Origin: Chaetorhynchus papuensis | Lineage: Eukaryota > Chordata > Aves > Passeriformes > Rhipiduridae | Length of the DNA: 64,000 nucleotides | NCBI GenBank assembly: GCA_013396525.1 | Contig: VWYX01000013.1 | Span: 95,888-159,887 of the forward strand | Reading direction: 5' to 3' | In this document: piece after piece, positions 52,301-64,000 of the stretch | How the letters are laid out: every line of letters begins with the position of its first letter | Position numbering within the stretch: position 1 is the first letter of the stretch | Made by a program: the position numbers and the translations under genes | Notes under the pieces: model-generated | Told to the model about the DNA's origin: nothing | The model's input: the letters and a program-made list of their open reading frames with translations, nothing else | The model's database searches: none

Positions 52301-52770
52301 TGAAAAAGAATGATAAAGGAGTTAGAAAGGTGGCTAAAACGGATCTCTTTAGCTACAAACTGTGGTATATGTGACTCTGCAGTCTAAGAATGTAAAACGC
52401 ACAAAACAGAGTAAGAGTCTTATGTCCATGAGTTAGAAATGCCCTATGTGATATAAGAACTCGTACAATAAGATGGAGCGCTGCACAGATGCATCCCTTC
52501 AGCTATATAATGTAATTTAGCCTCTATAGGTTTTATTAGCTTAAATAGATTATTTTTAATATGAAAACATGAGCAAACTTAAACACAGGTATTTTTTCTT
52601 CCAGTTGTGAAGTTAACATGGGTGTTCAAAGCATGTTCAGGTGATGCCCACATTCCACTGACCAGCCTTCTTTATTTTTTTCTCTTCTCACCATAGTAAC
52701 TCCTAACAAAAATAATTTAGATTTTAATCATCTGACCTTTTATCACAGTTTCAAATCTAAGCACAATGAA

Positions 52771-52870
52771 TTTGTGGTGGTTGAGGTTTTTGGTGCTTCG
52801 TTTGGGGTTTTTGGGGGAGGGCTTCTTGTGGGAAGGGTCTTTTATTTTGTTCTATTTTGTTTTGTGTTTC
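52771..52870 (+). repeat. G/T-rich low-complexity tract
   Basis: Alternating G and T runs with the core TTCGTTTGGGGTTTTTGGGG, followed by ATTTTGTTCTATTTTGTTTTG. The third of three related tracts in the window, all on the plus strand. Confidence 0.8.
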
Positions 52871-55244
52871 AAACATGTTTAAATACCCTGAGATATTAAG
52901 ATAAGTACCTAGAATGAACAGTCACCTAACCCACCAAAACACTGGTCTGTTTCTCCAAAATTACCTATGTCACTTATTTTTAAGACATAAAATTTCGTAC
53001 TATGTACATTTGGAATAATGTTATTTCTCACTCAGGAACATCAGATATATTCTGTCTCTGCTTCATTCTCTAGATTCAATTTATAGAAGGGAGATCAGGA
53101 AGGTTATGTCAATAGACAGCAGTCTATTGGCTGTATTTTAATAAAATCTTTCTTTTATATGCCAGTAAAAAGAAGTGATATCAATGGAGAAATATAACAA
53201 GAATTAGAAGAAAATCTGTTAGATTATTATTGGTGTATTCTTTGGAGGAGAATAGTCAAATCAGTGGCAAACAGTTCGCATAAGCTCATGTTGAGAATGA
53301 TAAAGTGTGATTGAATGAATCAATGCTGTATTTTAAGTAGAGCTGGGACAAAGGATTTTGCATTCAGGAAGCTAGACCTACTTATTTATATGTTATTCAA
53401 GTGGTGGAAGGCTGCTAACTCAATTGCTTCCTGTCTTCCCCTCTAATCTTACTACCCTTATTAAATTTAAAGAAAATACCTGGATTTCCTTCTCAAAAAA
53501 CTGAACTAGTATTCAACTATGCTACCTTGTTATAATGTACTCATCCATAAAATGTCACATTTTTGAATTAAGCTCTGTAAAACATCAGCTGAGTTTGACT
53601 TGACTACATTCTAAGTTGAACAATGTGTAGGAAAATCCCCTTCAGCTGTGTGACTTAAATCCATCAAGGGAATGGCCCTCATCAGGTTCTTACAGTCACT
53701 CTTAAAGATGGAAAGAAGAGGAGCAGATCTGTCCTTGTACTTTTATTAAAAATGTATGAATATAAATCTGGTAGGAACTGGAAACTGAACATGGAATCAC
53801 TGTTCTCTTTCCATGCTGAGATCTACAACAGGTGCAGGGATATGTTAAGACTTCTACAGAAGGAGGTTATTCTTTTATCCTGTTTTACCCTTTTATCCTG
53901 TTCTTGTTCTTAAAAAACCCAAAAAACAACAGAATGTTTTCATGAGTTGGATTTAGAAACTAATCATTGCTGCCAAAAAAGTTGAGAATAGGCATTTTGC
54001 AAGACTTCATGAGACTACTTTCTTCAAAAAAAATCAAATTTTCTTCTAAATCCCAACTTTAACTTTAGTGTAGAAATGAAATTGCATCATAGTTTAGGAG
54101 AACCTAGAAGTAAACAATAGATATTCTGAATTATCATATAATCAATATAACGCACATAGCATTTATTAAAATTACAAGTAAGTGTATAAATTGCCATTTA
54201 CTTGTTGATAAGCTTGTGTTGATATAGAAAGACTGAAAAATTAATTGCAGAAAGATCAGTAAGGGGATGCTGGAGATAAAGGAGACAAATGACCAAGACC
54301 CGTGTTGGGTAAAATAGTTTGGGAAAACATGAACACAGAAACTCTGTGGAAACCAGGTTTTTTATGAAAGGTTATTTCCTGGCAGTATTGCAAAATTGGC
54401 TTAAGCTTTTTCCTGTATGTACACTAGCTCTGCTATGTGATATTTGCTCTTTCATTTGGATTTTTTCCAAATGCAATGTATGAATCCCAATAGTTTGCTC
54501 AGAATTTATATTTTGGCTATTTTTGTTCTGAGCAGTGGTCTCCAATTTATTCTTGTTTGTCTCTCTTTCTGCTCCCTTAACTAACACACATCTAGTACCT
54601 ATTAAAACCCACAAAATACACCAAACATTTTTTAGCTCTGATTTTTTGAATCTTATTATAATAACTTCTAGTCACTTTTTTTAGCTACCTAAATACTTTT
54701 CTAAACTAATTAATTGTTCAGCTGTTAAATTATACTTGTTTAGGTGCAAGACTTTCCCTTTATTTAAATAGTTTGATCTGAATATGCCAATAAAAGAACA
54801 GCAGATGGAAATGTACATTGAGATCTAGCCACACTGTCCAAACTTGAGGCACCTATTTTAAGAGTCCTAAACTTAAATGTCTTTTAAAGGTACTCCCTTT
54901 CATGATACAGGGAATTTAGATGCTCAGTTTATACTCACGCATCTATTAACAGTGGTGTTAATAAATACTATATAGTAGAAATAATTTCTACCTCATTTCT
55001 GTTTAACCACTTGCTTAGAAGTTTCAGGCCTAACTTCAGTTTTTTTATGCACTCCCTTTTTGTAGTATATAAGATTTTTTTATTATTATTGTCTGAATTT
55101 CCTTTCTGTATGGATGCAGTTCATCAGTGAAATAATTAACCCCTTTTTTTTTTTGCCAACACTTAATTTTTGTACCTGCTGGACTTCACTTATTGTGGCA
55201 GCAGTTGTCACTGTTAGACTCTAGACCTTGGTTTTGTTGTGCAG

Positions 55245-55250
55245 ATGTGT

Positions 55251-55282
<32 letters not shown>

Positions 55283-55287
55283 GTATC
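55245..55287. repeat. (TG)n(TA)n microsatellite
   Basis: GATGTGTGTATGTGTGT followed by about eleven AT units (55261-55282). A compound dinucleotide repeat, likely length-polymorphic. Confidence 0.95.
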
Positions 55288-55847
55288 CCCCTGCAAAGGT
55301 TACACTCCTGCCATTTATGACAAAGTGTTCATAAAAAGCTACATGACTTTAGCACATTAACTTTACAAATACCTTATTTACCATATGTCTGTGCATGCCA
55401 TAACTTCATCCTCACTAAAATGCTATGGCATAGCTTACAATAGCTCTTTGCTAAAAAATGTAATTTTTACATAGTTTGAATTTTGTCTAACCAGACCTTT
55501 CGTAATCAGTTGCACTTAAATTAGTATTATTCTTTTTTAAAGCCAACCTGTGTCCGAGTCTTATTACTAAATTTTACCTAGGGATATGCTGTCACTCAGG
55601 ATGAGATATCTATGAGGTATAGCTAAGCCAAGTTCAGACGGACAGGAGAAAATCCTGCTCTGTCTTTCCTGATGAACCACTGAAAGCAAGCAGATGTAGA
55701 ACATAAGTTCTTCTCCAAGACTCTTCTTTGCTGTCAATGCAAAAAAGTACAGTTCTGGTCATTTAGATATCACAGATTGTAGAAAATTTCTGCGTTCTAT
55801 TTAAACTGTTTGTATTAACATTTGAACATTAAGGAAAATATTAATTT

Positions 55848-55935
55848 GGAATCATAGACTATTTCAGGTTGAAAGGGACCCATAAAGATCATTGAGGCCA
55901 ACTCCCCATCTTGAGCTAACTAATGATCTAAAAGT
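55848..55935 (-). mobile_element. CR1 LINE 3' terminal scrap, antisense
   Basis: GGAATCATAGACTATTTCAG then GGTTGAAAGGGACCCATAAA and GATCATTGAGGCCAACTCCC match the reverse complement of the CR1 terminus. About 90 bases are convincing; the sequence after that is too diverged to assign. Confidence 0.8.
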
Positions 55936-57863
55936 TGCCAATAATGGATATTTTGCCAGGTAGCTTTATATGCAACTGCCACTGTCTCTATCACTCTTCT
56001 GATTTCTTCTTATCTTGGATGCTATCATCCCCCTATTGGATGGGGAGTTGGACTGGATCCAAATGATTTGATCATGCAATTTTTTTTGTGATCCCTATTT
56101 TTGGTTTCTTATTTATTCTTCACAATTCTGAATGCTTAGAAGCCCAAGATGGGTCTAACGTGAAAAAAATCTTCGGGCAAGCAACCACACACCCTGACAT
56201 TTCTGTTCTTTCTGTTGTCAGAAGGGAGACTTTGTCTGTGGATCTTGTTTTGTAACTTCAAAATGGGTATATTCAACTGATGGAAAAATGTAATTACTGT
56301 CCTTAAGATAATTTATCACCAAACTACATTTATGACATCAGCCATTATGAGGTCTAATGCATGTAATTGGCAAATGTGTTTGCATCGCATACTTTATTCT
56401 AATTGACATCTACCATATTGCTGCTGACAGCCTTTCAGCCCAGATGAATGCTTTTTGCCAAGAGCTAGTACTGCTTTGCTGATGTAGGCATACATGGACA
56501 CATTGTAGTGAAGATACAGAGTAAATATTCACTATGGTTTTTTACTGCTCAGGTGTCTAGTCACAAGTTCTGAATAGTGAGGCTTTGACATGCATCAAGT
56601 AGATCCGTGACAGTTTGACAATGTCACTTTTGAGAGTTTGTACAGTACACCAAAAGAAGACCATTGAAATACTGAAAGGTTACTATGTGCTTTGAAGCAC
56701 TGAATATAATTCATGCAAGGCAAAACTTTATGAATTGAATCACTGAAGAAAAATATTTTACTTAAGAAACTATTAGACATTTTCTTTCTTGTAGTGAGAT
56801 TACACTTTGTCATCAGTACTCATGCGAGAGGACAATGAAAGTTAATTTTGTGAGTTAGTGAAGGCCATGAGAGACTTTCTAAAGCCATTAAATAGTCAAC
56901 ATACCTACTACAGTGACATCCTGTCAAACCATAAAGAGTAGCCTGTCACTCTTGCTGAACTAAATCATGATGTACTGTTGCATGTGGGCAAAGGTCTTCG
57001 GTAATAAAATAACTGTAGTGTTAGTGAGATCAGGATGTTTATATTTGGTGTCTTGGCTATAATTAATTCAACCAAAAATCTTTAGAGGAAAAGTTAGTGA
57101 AACACAGTACTACTGTATTAAAGTAGTTCAGTTCAGATAAAAGAAGTATATTGAAAGTGTAAATTACATTAAATTGACACAATATAGTAAATATTAAAAC
57201 ATGAGTGCTACACATTAAGCCAGGTTTTATAGACATTTGGATCTAAAAAAATAAGTCTTTTGTTACCATCATCTGCAGTACTCCTTTTTTCCTACATATT
57301 AAGGCATATTTTTCTCCTTCTGCCAGAGTTCCTTGAAATTTCTTGCTATACATGATAAAAATCAGTCTAAATTGTAAATTTAGGTTAAAGCAGTCTTACT
57401 TCATGATTTGAAGGTGCTATTAGTTTCGAGTGTATTTTAAATTGCTTTTCACCATGTTCTTTGCAATTTGCAATAATCAAGAACTTAACTTTGAAAAAAT
57501 AAAATTTGTTTCATTTGAATGCACCTTTTAGATTCAGTAGCTAAAAGGCAGCTGAGAGCACTGTACTTGAAAAATGTTGTCCACAGTAGATGGAGTATTC
57601 TGGATTCATTCAGTCATACCTGGATTTCATTAAAACTCTACAAGGGAGAGAAATGGCTAGAAATTTTCCTCCTGATTTTCATAAAAGGTTTAATTTAGAG
57701 AAACATATTTAGTTTTAAAAAGCTCTATGAGTCTACAAGTAAGGATTGTTCATATTTTTGTGGATGTTGGGTAGCAAGCCTTTTTCACAAGTTCTCATAT
57801 CATGCTTATAATAAGATATTGATTAAATTGCTATCACTTTAACTCTCTGGCGTCATTAACTGC
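55936..57863. other. AT-rich non-coding stretch
   Basis: No supported gene. The part at about 56330-56480 is rich in homeodomain-like sites (ATGTAATTGG, CTAATTGACA) and has a texture reminiscent of conserved non-coding DNA (see findings). Confidence 0.6.
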
Positions 57864-57918
57864 ATCATAAAATCATAGGATCATTAAAGTTGGAAAAGAG
57901 CTCTAAGGTCCTGAACTC
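57864..57918 (-). mobile_element. CR1 LINE 3' terminal scrap, antisense
   Basis: TCATAAAATCATAGGATCAT and TAAAGTTGGAAAAGAGCTCT match the reverse complement of the CR1 end (ATCATAGAATCATTAAGGTTGGAAAAGA-type). About 55 bases only. Confidence 0.8.
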
Positions 57919-58814
57919 TTTGTGGCGTCATCTCAACATACATATACATGTCTCTTACAACATACATATTGTTTAAAAGCCATTCTGTATATTTTTATAC
58001 TATCCATGTGTGAGGTATGTGGGCTTCCCAAGACCACTTAGAACCTATGAAGAATTCAGAAAGTGTGATGTTTAGCTGTGCAGCAGTAAAGACGTATGAT
58101 TAGATTCTTCATAAGTAAAATACTTGATATTTTCAAGCTGCAAACATACTTTTCACCTTAAGATGACTTTTTTTTTCAGTTTCATGCTTCTTCACAGCAT
58201 TTTCTCATATGTCTTATTGGAAGCGAGCTTCATATTTTTACCATAGTCATTGGACATAATTTTTCTAGACATGCCATGTTTTTATAACATACACTGTATA
58301 AAAAAGCTGTTCGAAAATCAAATCATATCTTTCGTATTTTAAAAGGCAAAATATGATAGCAACAATAAATATGATTTTATAAAACTCTGAAAATGTGTTA
58401 CACTAAATGATACATCTATAACCAAATGAAATGTGTCTGAAGGTTGTCTTAATTATCTGCTTGGAAACCAATTGAAAAAAAATTGTAAGAAATCATCAAA
58501 GTAGGTATTTCTAAGAAATCTAAGCAAATTTACATTTTTTTTAGCATTTTGCTAAAATCAATAGCACATCCTAAATTTTAAATGACGCAGTTTCTCAAAT
58601 TTGACATCTGTTTTTTGCACAATGGGATCCATAACCTGTGTATGTCCATTTCAGATAGCAATATCTATTTGCAAAGGAATTTAGCTTTCCATCTGTTTTA
58701 AATATAAAACAGCCATATTATATAGTTTATTTTTAATTATCTTTCAAATTTTCAAAAACTCTCTAAATAAACACTTGCTGTAATTTTAGGTTTTATCGGA
58801 GTTGTTTTTAGGAC
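57919..58814. other. AT-rich non-coding stretch
   Basis: Spacer between two antisense CR1 fragments. I see no gene, RNA or repeat beyond short T and A runs. Confidence 0.7.
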
Positions 58815-60330
58815 ACAAAGGGTATCCAGATGCCACCTAGTCCAACATCCTACTCAAAACAGATACAATGACATCAGGGTGGCTAAGGCTGTGTCAAGCC
58901 TTGAACAGTCCCAGGATGGCTTCCACCCCCTGTCTGGGCAACCTGTTGCTGCTTTTAACCACCATCATGGTGATTCCATGCACCACCCACCTCCCTGAAT
59001 ATCTGATAGAAATTTCTCACGTTTCCATTTGTGTTTATTACTTCTGTCCCATCACAGTGCACCTCTGAAGGGAGTCTGGAGGCATCTTCTCTTGTCTTCC
59101 AGTGAAGTTGTTTTACACAGTAAAAAGGTCACCCCTTAGCTTTCTCATGTTCATGCTGAACAGGCCCAGTTCTCTCACCCTCTCCTTGCACACCATGCTT
59201 TCCAGTACCCTGAGTATCTTGTTGGCTTTTACTGGGATCACTCAGTATGTTGATATCCTTCACGTGCTAGGAAGCCCAAAACTGGGTGCAGTACTCCAGG
59301 TATGTCTTACAAGTGCCAAGCAGAGGGAAAAGATCCCTTTGCTGAATATGCATTGCCTACGAGTTTTAATAACGCTAGGGTGCACTCAGCCTACTCTTTA
59401 TGGGCACACCTGCTGGTTGATATTCAGCTTGTCCACCAGGACCCCCAGGCCCTCCTTTGCACTCTGCTTGCCGGATAGTTGTCCCCTCAGCCTGCCCCTC
59501 GCCTTGCTGCATGGGGTGTTTCCATCCCAGGTGCTAGGCCTTGTACATGCTCTTGTCGAGAGAGCTTCTGGTCAGCACATTTCTCTGGCCTGTTCAGGTT
59601 CCTCTAGCTAGTCCTGCCTTCCAGTGTATTGACTGCCTCCTCCGATTCAGTGCCATCCTCAGGCTTGCTGAGAGCGCTATCTGTCATCCAGGTTGTTAAT
59701 GAAGACACTAAACCACTGCCCACCAGCTGGGCTTTGCACTGCTGATCACAGTTCTCAGAGTTTTGGCAGTCAAGCTAATTTTCTCTTCACTTTAGAATCC
59801 ACTTGTCCAGCTTGTTTCTCATCAGTTTTGTGATAAGGAGACAATTGGAGACTGTGCCAAAAGCCTGGCTAAAATGAAGATGCACAGCATCCACTGCCTG
59901 CCACAGCTGCCAGTCACCTCACCACAGAGGGCACTGAGGTTGGTTGGGCATGACCTGCTCAGGCAAGAAATGGCTTCTACAGCTACCTGGTCCACAACTT
60001 TTCTGGGGACACAGTTAAGGCTGACCAGCCTGCCGCTCCTTGGTTCTTGCTTTTTACTTGTTGTAAAGAGGAGCATGACAGCAACTGCCTTCAGGTCATC
60101 AGAAACATTTCAAAAAGGACAGGCAGCAGTGTCACAGAGACACCTGCCAGCTCCATGAACACCTCTGGGGTGCACCAGGGCCATGAACTTACGTGAGTCT
60201 AAGTGGGTTAAGTAAGTGATCCACACCTCTTCATGTCCAGAGAATCTCTTAAGAAGCTTAGGGACCCTGGAGGCTTGAGGAGAAGCCTTACCAGTGGAAA
60301 AAAGGCATGGAGTACCTCTGCTCTTGGCTT
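58815..60330 (-). mobile_element. CR1 LINE, long decayed copy, antisense
   Basis: The longest CR1 in the window, about 1.5 kb. From the plus-strand left it reads the reverse complement of the 3' end (CACCTAGTCCAACATCCTAC), then AGGCCCAGTTCTCTCACCCT, CCCAAAACTGGGTGCAGTAC, CTTGTCCACCAGGACCCCCA, the ORF2 blocks GAGACTGTGCCAAAAGCCTG and GACCAGCCTGCCGCTCC, and finally ACACCTGCCAGCTCCATGAA and GGCATGGAGTACCTCTGCTC. Frames are broken throughout. The plus-strand open frame of 169 codons at 59102-59611 is antisense to the element and is not a gene. The boundary with the following GC-rich block, about 60330, is approximate. Confidence 0.93.
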
Positions 60331-60600
60331 ATGGCTTGTCTCTAGACCTGCTGTCCCACAGGGCAGTGGCAGTAACTTGCCAGTGTCACCTCCCTGCCCC
60401 TGGTGTGCAGCAGCTCCCAGCCCCCATGGACACGCTCCGGCCACTGCTCCCTGCGGCCTCACCCTTCCGTGCCCACCGTGGGTTCCCACCTACTCCCAGC
60501 AAAGCCAGAGCCAATACACCTTGTCCTGTCCTGTCCTGCCCTGCCCTGTCCCTGCCTCACCACACCTCCCTTTCTCACTGCAAGGCTTTTAGGAGACTGT
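60331..60600. other. GC-rich block next to CR1, unclassified
   Basis: A C-rich segment with three overlapping plus-strand open frames whose amino-acid composition (P, S, A, H rich) simply reflects the base composition. It contains a TCCTG/CCCTG pentamer repeat at 60523-60556. It may be a further, unrecognised part of the CR1 5' region or an independent minisatellite-like sequence. Confidence 0.45.
60523..60556. repeat. (TCCTG)n / (CCCTG)n pentamer repeat
   Basis: About six to seven units of TCCTG drifting into CCCTG. Short tandem repeat. Confidence 0.9.
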
Positions 60601-60643
60601 GAAGTTTTCTAGGCAGGTTGTGTTTTGTCATGGAAAGGGAAAT

Positions 60644-60710
60644 AATAAAGTTTAAAAAACTCCAGACTTGGAAAGGGAAAGGAGTGTGTGAGGGTGTGTT
60701 TGGTGTTGTA
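60644..60710 (+). terminator. Candidate poly(A) signal, plus strand
   Basis: AATAAA at 60644-60649 is followed about 35-60 bases later by GGAGTGTGTGAGGGTGTGTTTGGTGTTGT-type GT-rich sequence (60681-60709). The spacing is slightly long for a cleavage site. It could end a transcript that includes the GC-rich block, but no exon structure supports this. Confidence 0.25.
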
Positions 60711-60765
60711 TTATTTTAAATTTTTTTTTTTTTAGGTTTTATTTATTTATTTGATTTATTTATCT
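60711..60765. repeat. Poly(T) and (TTTA)n low-complexity tract
   Basis: ATTTT-rich sequence with a run of about 14 T (60720-60733), then five or so TTTA units. Low-complexity sequence only. Confidence 0.9.
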
Positions 60766-63700
60766 ATGAGCTTTGTGAGTGATGTTGAGTAGAAGCCCAG
60801 GCATGTGCTGCTGGAAGATAAGAAAAATAAGGCAAAAAAGGAGACTGGAATGAACAGATAATATTCTGACACATTTGATAGATATTCCTTATCTGGGGTG
60901 CTATTATCATGGAAGTAGTAGAATTACAGGGTTGAACTGTTTTTCTTAGGGTCATTTTATATGTTAAGGGTGGGATATTACAGAGCAGAGAAGCCAGAGA
61001 AAGTCTTATGAAAAAAAATAATCTAGTACTTAAAATGAGATACAGATGTTAACATAGACTTGCCAGGGATAGCTGGTATTTCTCATGCCTTCACATGCCA
61101 AAGGGACAACTATCCTGAGGCCTAGTTTCAGCAGCGCATTTGTTTTAGACTTATTGTCCTGTTTCAAATTTTTCTTAAACAGTGGACTATGTTTTTTGCT
61201 GAAAATCCATTAGAAGTATACAATGCCCACTAAGGCTTGTGGAAAGTTCTAGTCCCTAATTTCCATCCTAATATTAAAGAAAGCAAATTAAGCTTATAAA
61301 TCAGAGAGGATAAAGTGTTGAGAAGGAAGAAGAAGGGCACAACTGAGCTGGAGTAGCAGAGAAGCTGAAAAATATGGGCAACAAAGGCACATAAAATCAT
61401 TTGTTGCAGTGAACATGTAGTTCATTAATTTATTCAAGAGAAACAACATCCTTCACCAGTTTCTGTGACAGGGTAAAGGAACACCCGACAATGAGACATT
61501 TGCTATTAAGTTCAGCTTGTTAGGAGAATCAGCTGAGGAATGGGCTATGCTGTGTAGGTCTTCATGCACATGTGTACACATGTAGTTAACTGAGACCTCC
61601 CTGTATTATCTTTCCTGTGAGCTGGCATAGGTGATCCTGGGCAAATGAGGTACTTGTTCTGAGTGGTCTCAGATTCATCTGGTTTTGTCTTCTATGTTCT
61701 TTCTTATAATTGAAATACTTCCTGTAATCTAATGAATATATTTTTCCATTTAAAGATCTTCACCTAGCAGTCTAATATAGATGTCCCAAAACAGAAACAT
61801 CCATTTTGAAAATCATTTGTATTTAAAAACATAACAGACTTCATTTTCATTTTTAAATGTACTCAAAAATTTGGAAAATCCCTTCTGTGCATGAAAATTA
61901 GTGCAAGCTAAACAGCTAAAGATGCTTTTAAAGGAAATCTTCACTGAAAGATCAGAGGAGCTGGTGGGACAAATCTACGTACAATTATATAAAATCTTAA
62001 AAATTAAACATAAACAGTTAGTTACCTATCTCATATTCTGTTAGCTTCTTTGTGTGAGGTAAGAAGTGCCTTTTCCCACCTAGCTGATTCTGTATAGAAA
62101 GCCATGGAATATTCAGGGGTCAGTACTGGAATCTAGGATGGGTGATGTTAGAATCCAATAATTGTAGTAAATATAACAGATTAATCACACAAAAAAAATG
62201 ATGAACTTCTCTTATAAAACTAAATGCAGATAATCTAAGTGTGAGGTTAAGCTCAACTAGAAACAAAGAACCATCTTTTATTTGGGTCTTAGGTGCAAAG
62301 ACTATTTGATTTATAACGACAGAAGAAATGCGTGAAGGAATAAACAAATCTTTACATGGTGTATAGTAACATCGTATTTGAGAACTTAAGGATGGTGAAA
62401 TTTCAAAAGCTTAGAAAACGGCTGACAGTAGAACCTGAAGAAATATCCTAATAATTGTACATAGTTGTCTTACCTGAATTTCCCTGAGGGACCTGAAATT
62501 ATCAAACTGTTCTTTATATGCATCTGCAAGAGATACTGAGATTGAACAGCTAGCATAGAGTTCTGGAGAATAAGTCAGTCCTATTCTATCTCTTTAAAAA
62601 CTGCAGCAAGCCTTAAGGGTTAGAAGATATATGATTTTAGTTTCGTAAACTGCAGTTTTGATAATTACACATGGCATTCTTTTAAGCAAGCTAGGGAACT
62701 GTGATCTAGATAAGATTAGATTAAAAGTGTTGTCCAGGTTCTTTGGGTTAAAAAGATGTGATATTTTTTTGCAGTCACTCCTTTCCACAGTGACGGGTGG
62801 GGGGGAGGAGTGTAATTCTGTAAAAGTCTGTGCTGGGTGTAATATTATTCTATGGCATTGTTGATAGTTTTTGAAACAGAGTAGGTGCTAATCTTGCTGC
62901 TGTCCCTTAGAAGACAGGACTCAGTCTTAAAATATTTGCAATAAATTGTAGAAATACTAGAAAATAATAGACATACAATTTGGTGAGAAGAAGCACAGGC
63001 ACTAAGTAGCTATAATTAACAGCAGAAATGCAAGATAGGGAAATCCCTGCAATACTTCAGGGAAGAATATGAGGACAGCATATTTACCATGCTGTACTCT
63101 TACATGTGTAGCTGGTTCCGTATTTTTTGCTTTCTTACACAAGTGCTTTCCTTCCTTTCAGCAGTAGCAGATCACAAGAAGTGCTAAAATGCCTGGCAGA
63201 CATCTTCTGACAAATCTGAAAACACAGCATGCCTCTATTACCCTTTATGAATTTGAGGCACACATAGTAGTTTCTGTTTACTGGGTTGATAGTCTGTGGC
63301 AAAGGCACAAGGCATAGAAACTGCTGAAACCAGAGCCACTTGATCTCTACAGATCTTTAGGAGCATATTGTGTAAGCATACAGTAAAACAACTTGGAGGC
63401 TCAAGTTGTCTCAGTTTCTAAAAGGACAACTAAAATGTACCTGGTTATTCATTGTTCATTAAATTAAATATTAAAGGCATCAGAAGAAGACTTTGAACCA
63501 AGTTTATTCAACTTAAGAGATGGGAAGAATGAGGGTAGGAATATATAAAATGGTTGAGAAAGGAGATCAGCATAAACTGATTTAGATATGACAAGAAGTA
63601 GCAGGGGTTAATTTGCAGCAGTAAGATAAAGTAAGACTGGTTATCTCCCCGGGTAGGATTTTTTATGTGGAGGGTGGTCCAGCTTTGACTTCAGCTACTT

Positions 63701-64000
63701 AAGGGGAATAGTACTTGCCCTTGTCAGTACTGGTTTAGATGTGAAGATACATCTGAACCCTGCCCCCTTTATGAAATACCAAGACAGGACATCTTTATGC
63801 CTTATTCCTGAATTTTCTACTTTCTGTAGAATTCTGCCAAGTTTGTAAATAAAATCAGAAAGAAGAGAAGCTGCTTCTTCTGTTTCTACTGAAAGACAAA
63901 AATTATGAATTAACTCTCCTGTTAAAATAAACATGTCTGTTTACTTAATATATTCTATATAATCCAGTTGTTCTACATGCTGAATGAAAAACACGGTTGT
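60766..64000. other. AT-rich non-coding stretch to window end
   Basis: No supported gene and no recognisable transposon. A perfect 16-bp palindrome ACATGTGTACACATGT lies at 61568-61583. Open frames are short and without recognisable domains. Confidence 0.65.

Larger units (their letters stand above)
49346..55847. other. AT-rich non-coding stretch
   Basis: No supported gene. It contains a short TG run at 49791-49804, a G/T-rich tract at 52771-52870 and a TG/TA microsatellite at 55245-55287. Open frames are of chance length. Confidence 0.65.

Noticed and set aside
56038..56095. Possible sense CR1 terminus (GGGGAGTTGGACTGGATCC)
   Set aside because: Only about 20 bases resemble the CR1 end and the following bases diverge, too little to call.
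59102..59611. 169-codon plus-strand open frame
   Set aside because: It is the complement of an antisense CR1 copy, with CR1 blocks recognisable throughout.
1..64000. tRNA, rRNA, snRNA or CRISPR features
   Set aside because: No tRNA box pair, U6/7SK start, rRNA stretch or regularly spaced repeat array was recognised on either strand by eye. A covariance-model scan would be decisive.

Overview
This window looks like bird genomic DNA that is almost entirely non-coding. The main evidence is its interspersed repeats. Every element I can recognise is a CR1 (chicken repeat 1) LINE, several ending in the typical ATTCTATG-type 3' terminus, and I see no L1 or Alu/B-type SINE. CR1 also occurs in turtles and crocodilians, so 'bird' is likely but not proven. 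Recurrent G/T-rich tracts hint at a passerine, which is only an impression.

Layout. Positions 1-11.5 kb are AT-rich DNA carrying two CR1 copies that face each other (6.5-7.5 kb and 7.9-8.3 kb) and a CA microsatellite. A strong CpG island lies at about 11.6-13.6 kb. It holds a G-rich purine tract, an AT-rich element, a CCAAT box and a consensus splice donor (CAG|GTGAGT) at 12679/12680. I read it as a plus-strand promoter with a non-coding first exon. From 13.6 kb to the end is AT-rich, CpG-poor DNA that best fits a very long first intron, or intergenic DNA beyond a non-coding RNA gene. It contains a 10-base N gap, a possible alternative terminal exon with a textbook poly(A) site at 24.19 kb, a CR1-into-CR1 nested insertion at 38.4-39.2 kb, a second convergent CR1 pair at 48.1-49.3 kb, small CR1 scraps at 55.8 and 57.9 kb, and a long degraded CR1 at 58.8-60.3 kb followed by a GC-rich block.

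No protein-coding gene could be identified. Assuming roughly 60-62% A+T, a back-of-envelope estimate gives a few open frames of about 110 codons or more by chance in 64 kb of six-frame sequence. The long frames in the AT-rich part are therefore not evidence of genes. The longest frames, within the CpG island, are explained by the scarcity of stop codons in GC-rich DNA. A few exon-like segments with good splice-site context are listed as findings, not annotated as genes. I did not find a novel multi-gene system here. The most useful leads are the unnamed promoter, the 23.5-24.2 kb candidate 3' end, one candidate coding exon at 17.4 kb, and the CR1 arrangements.
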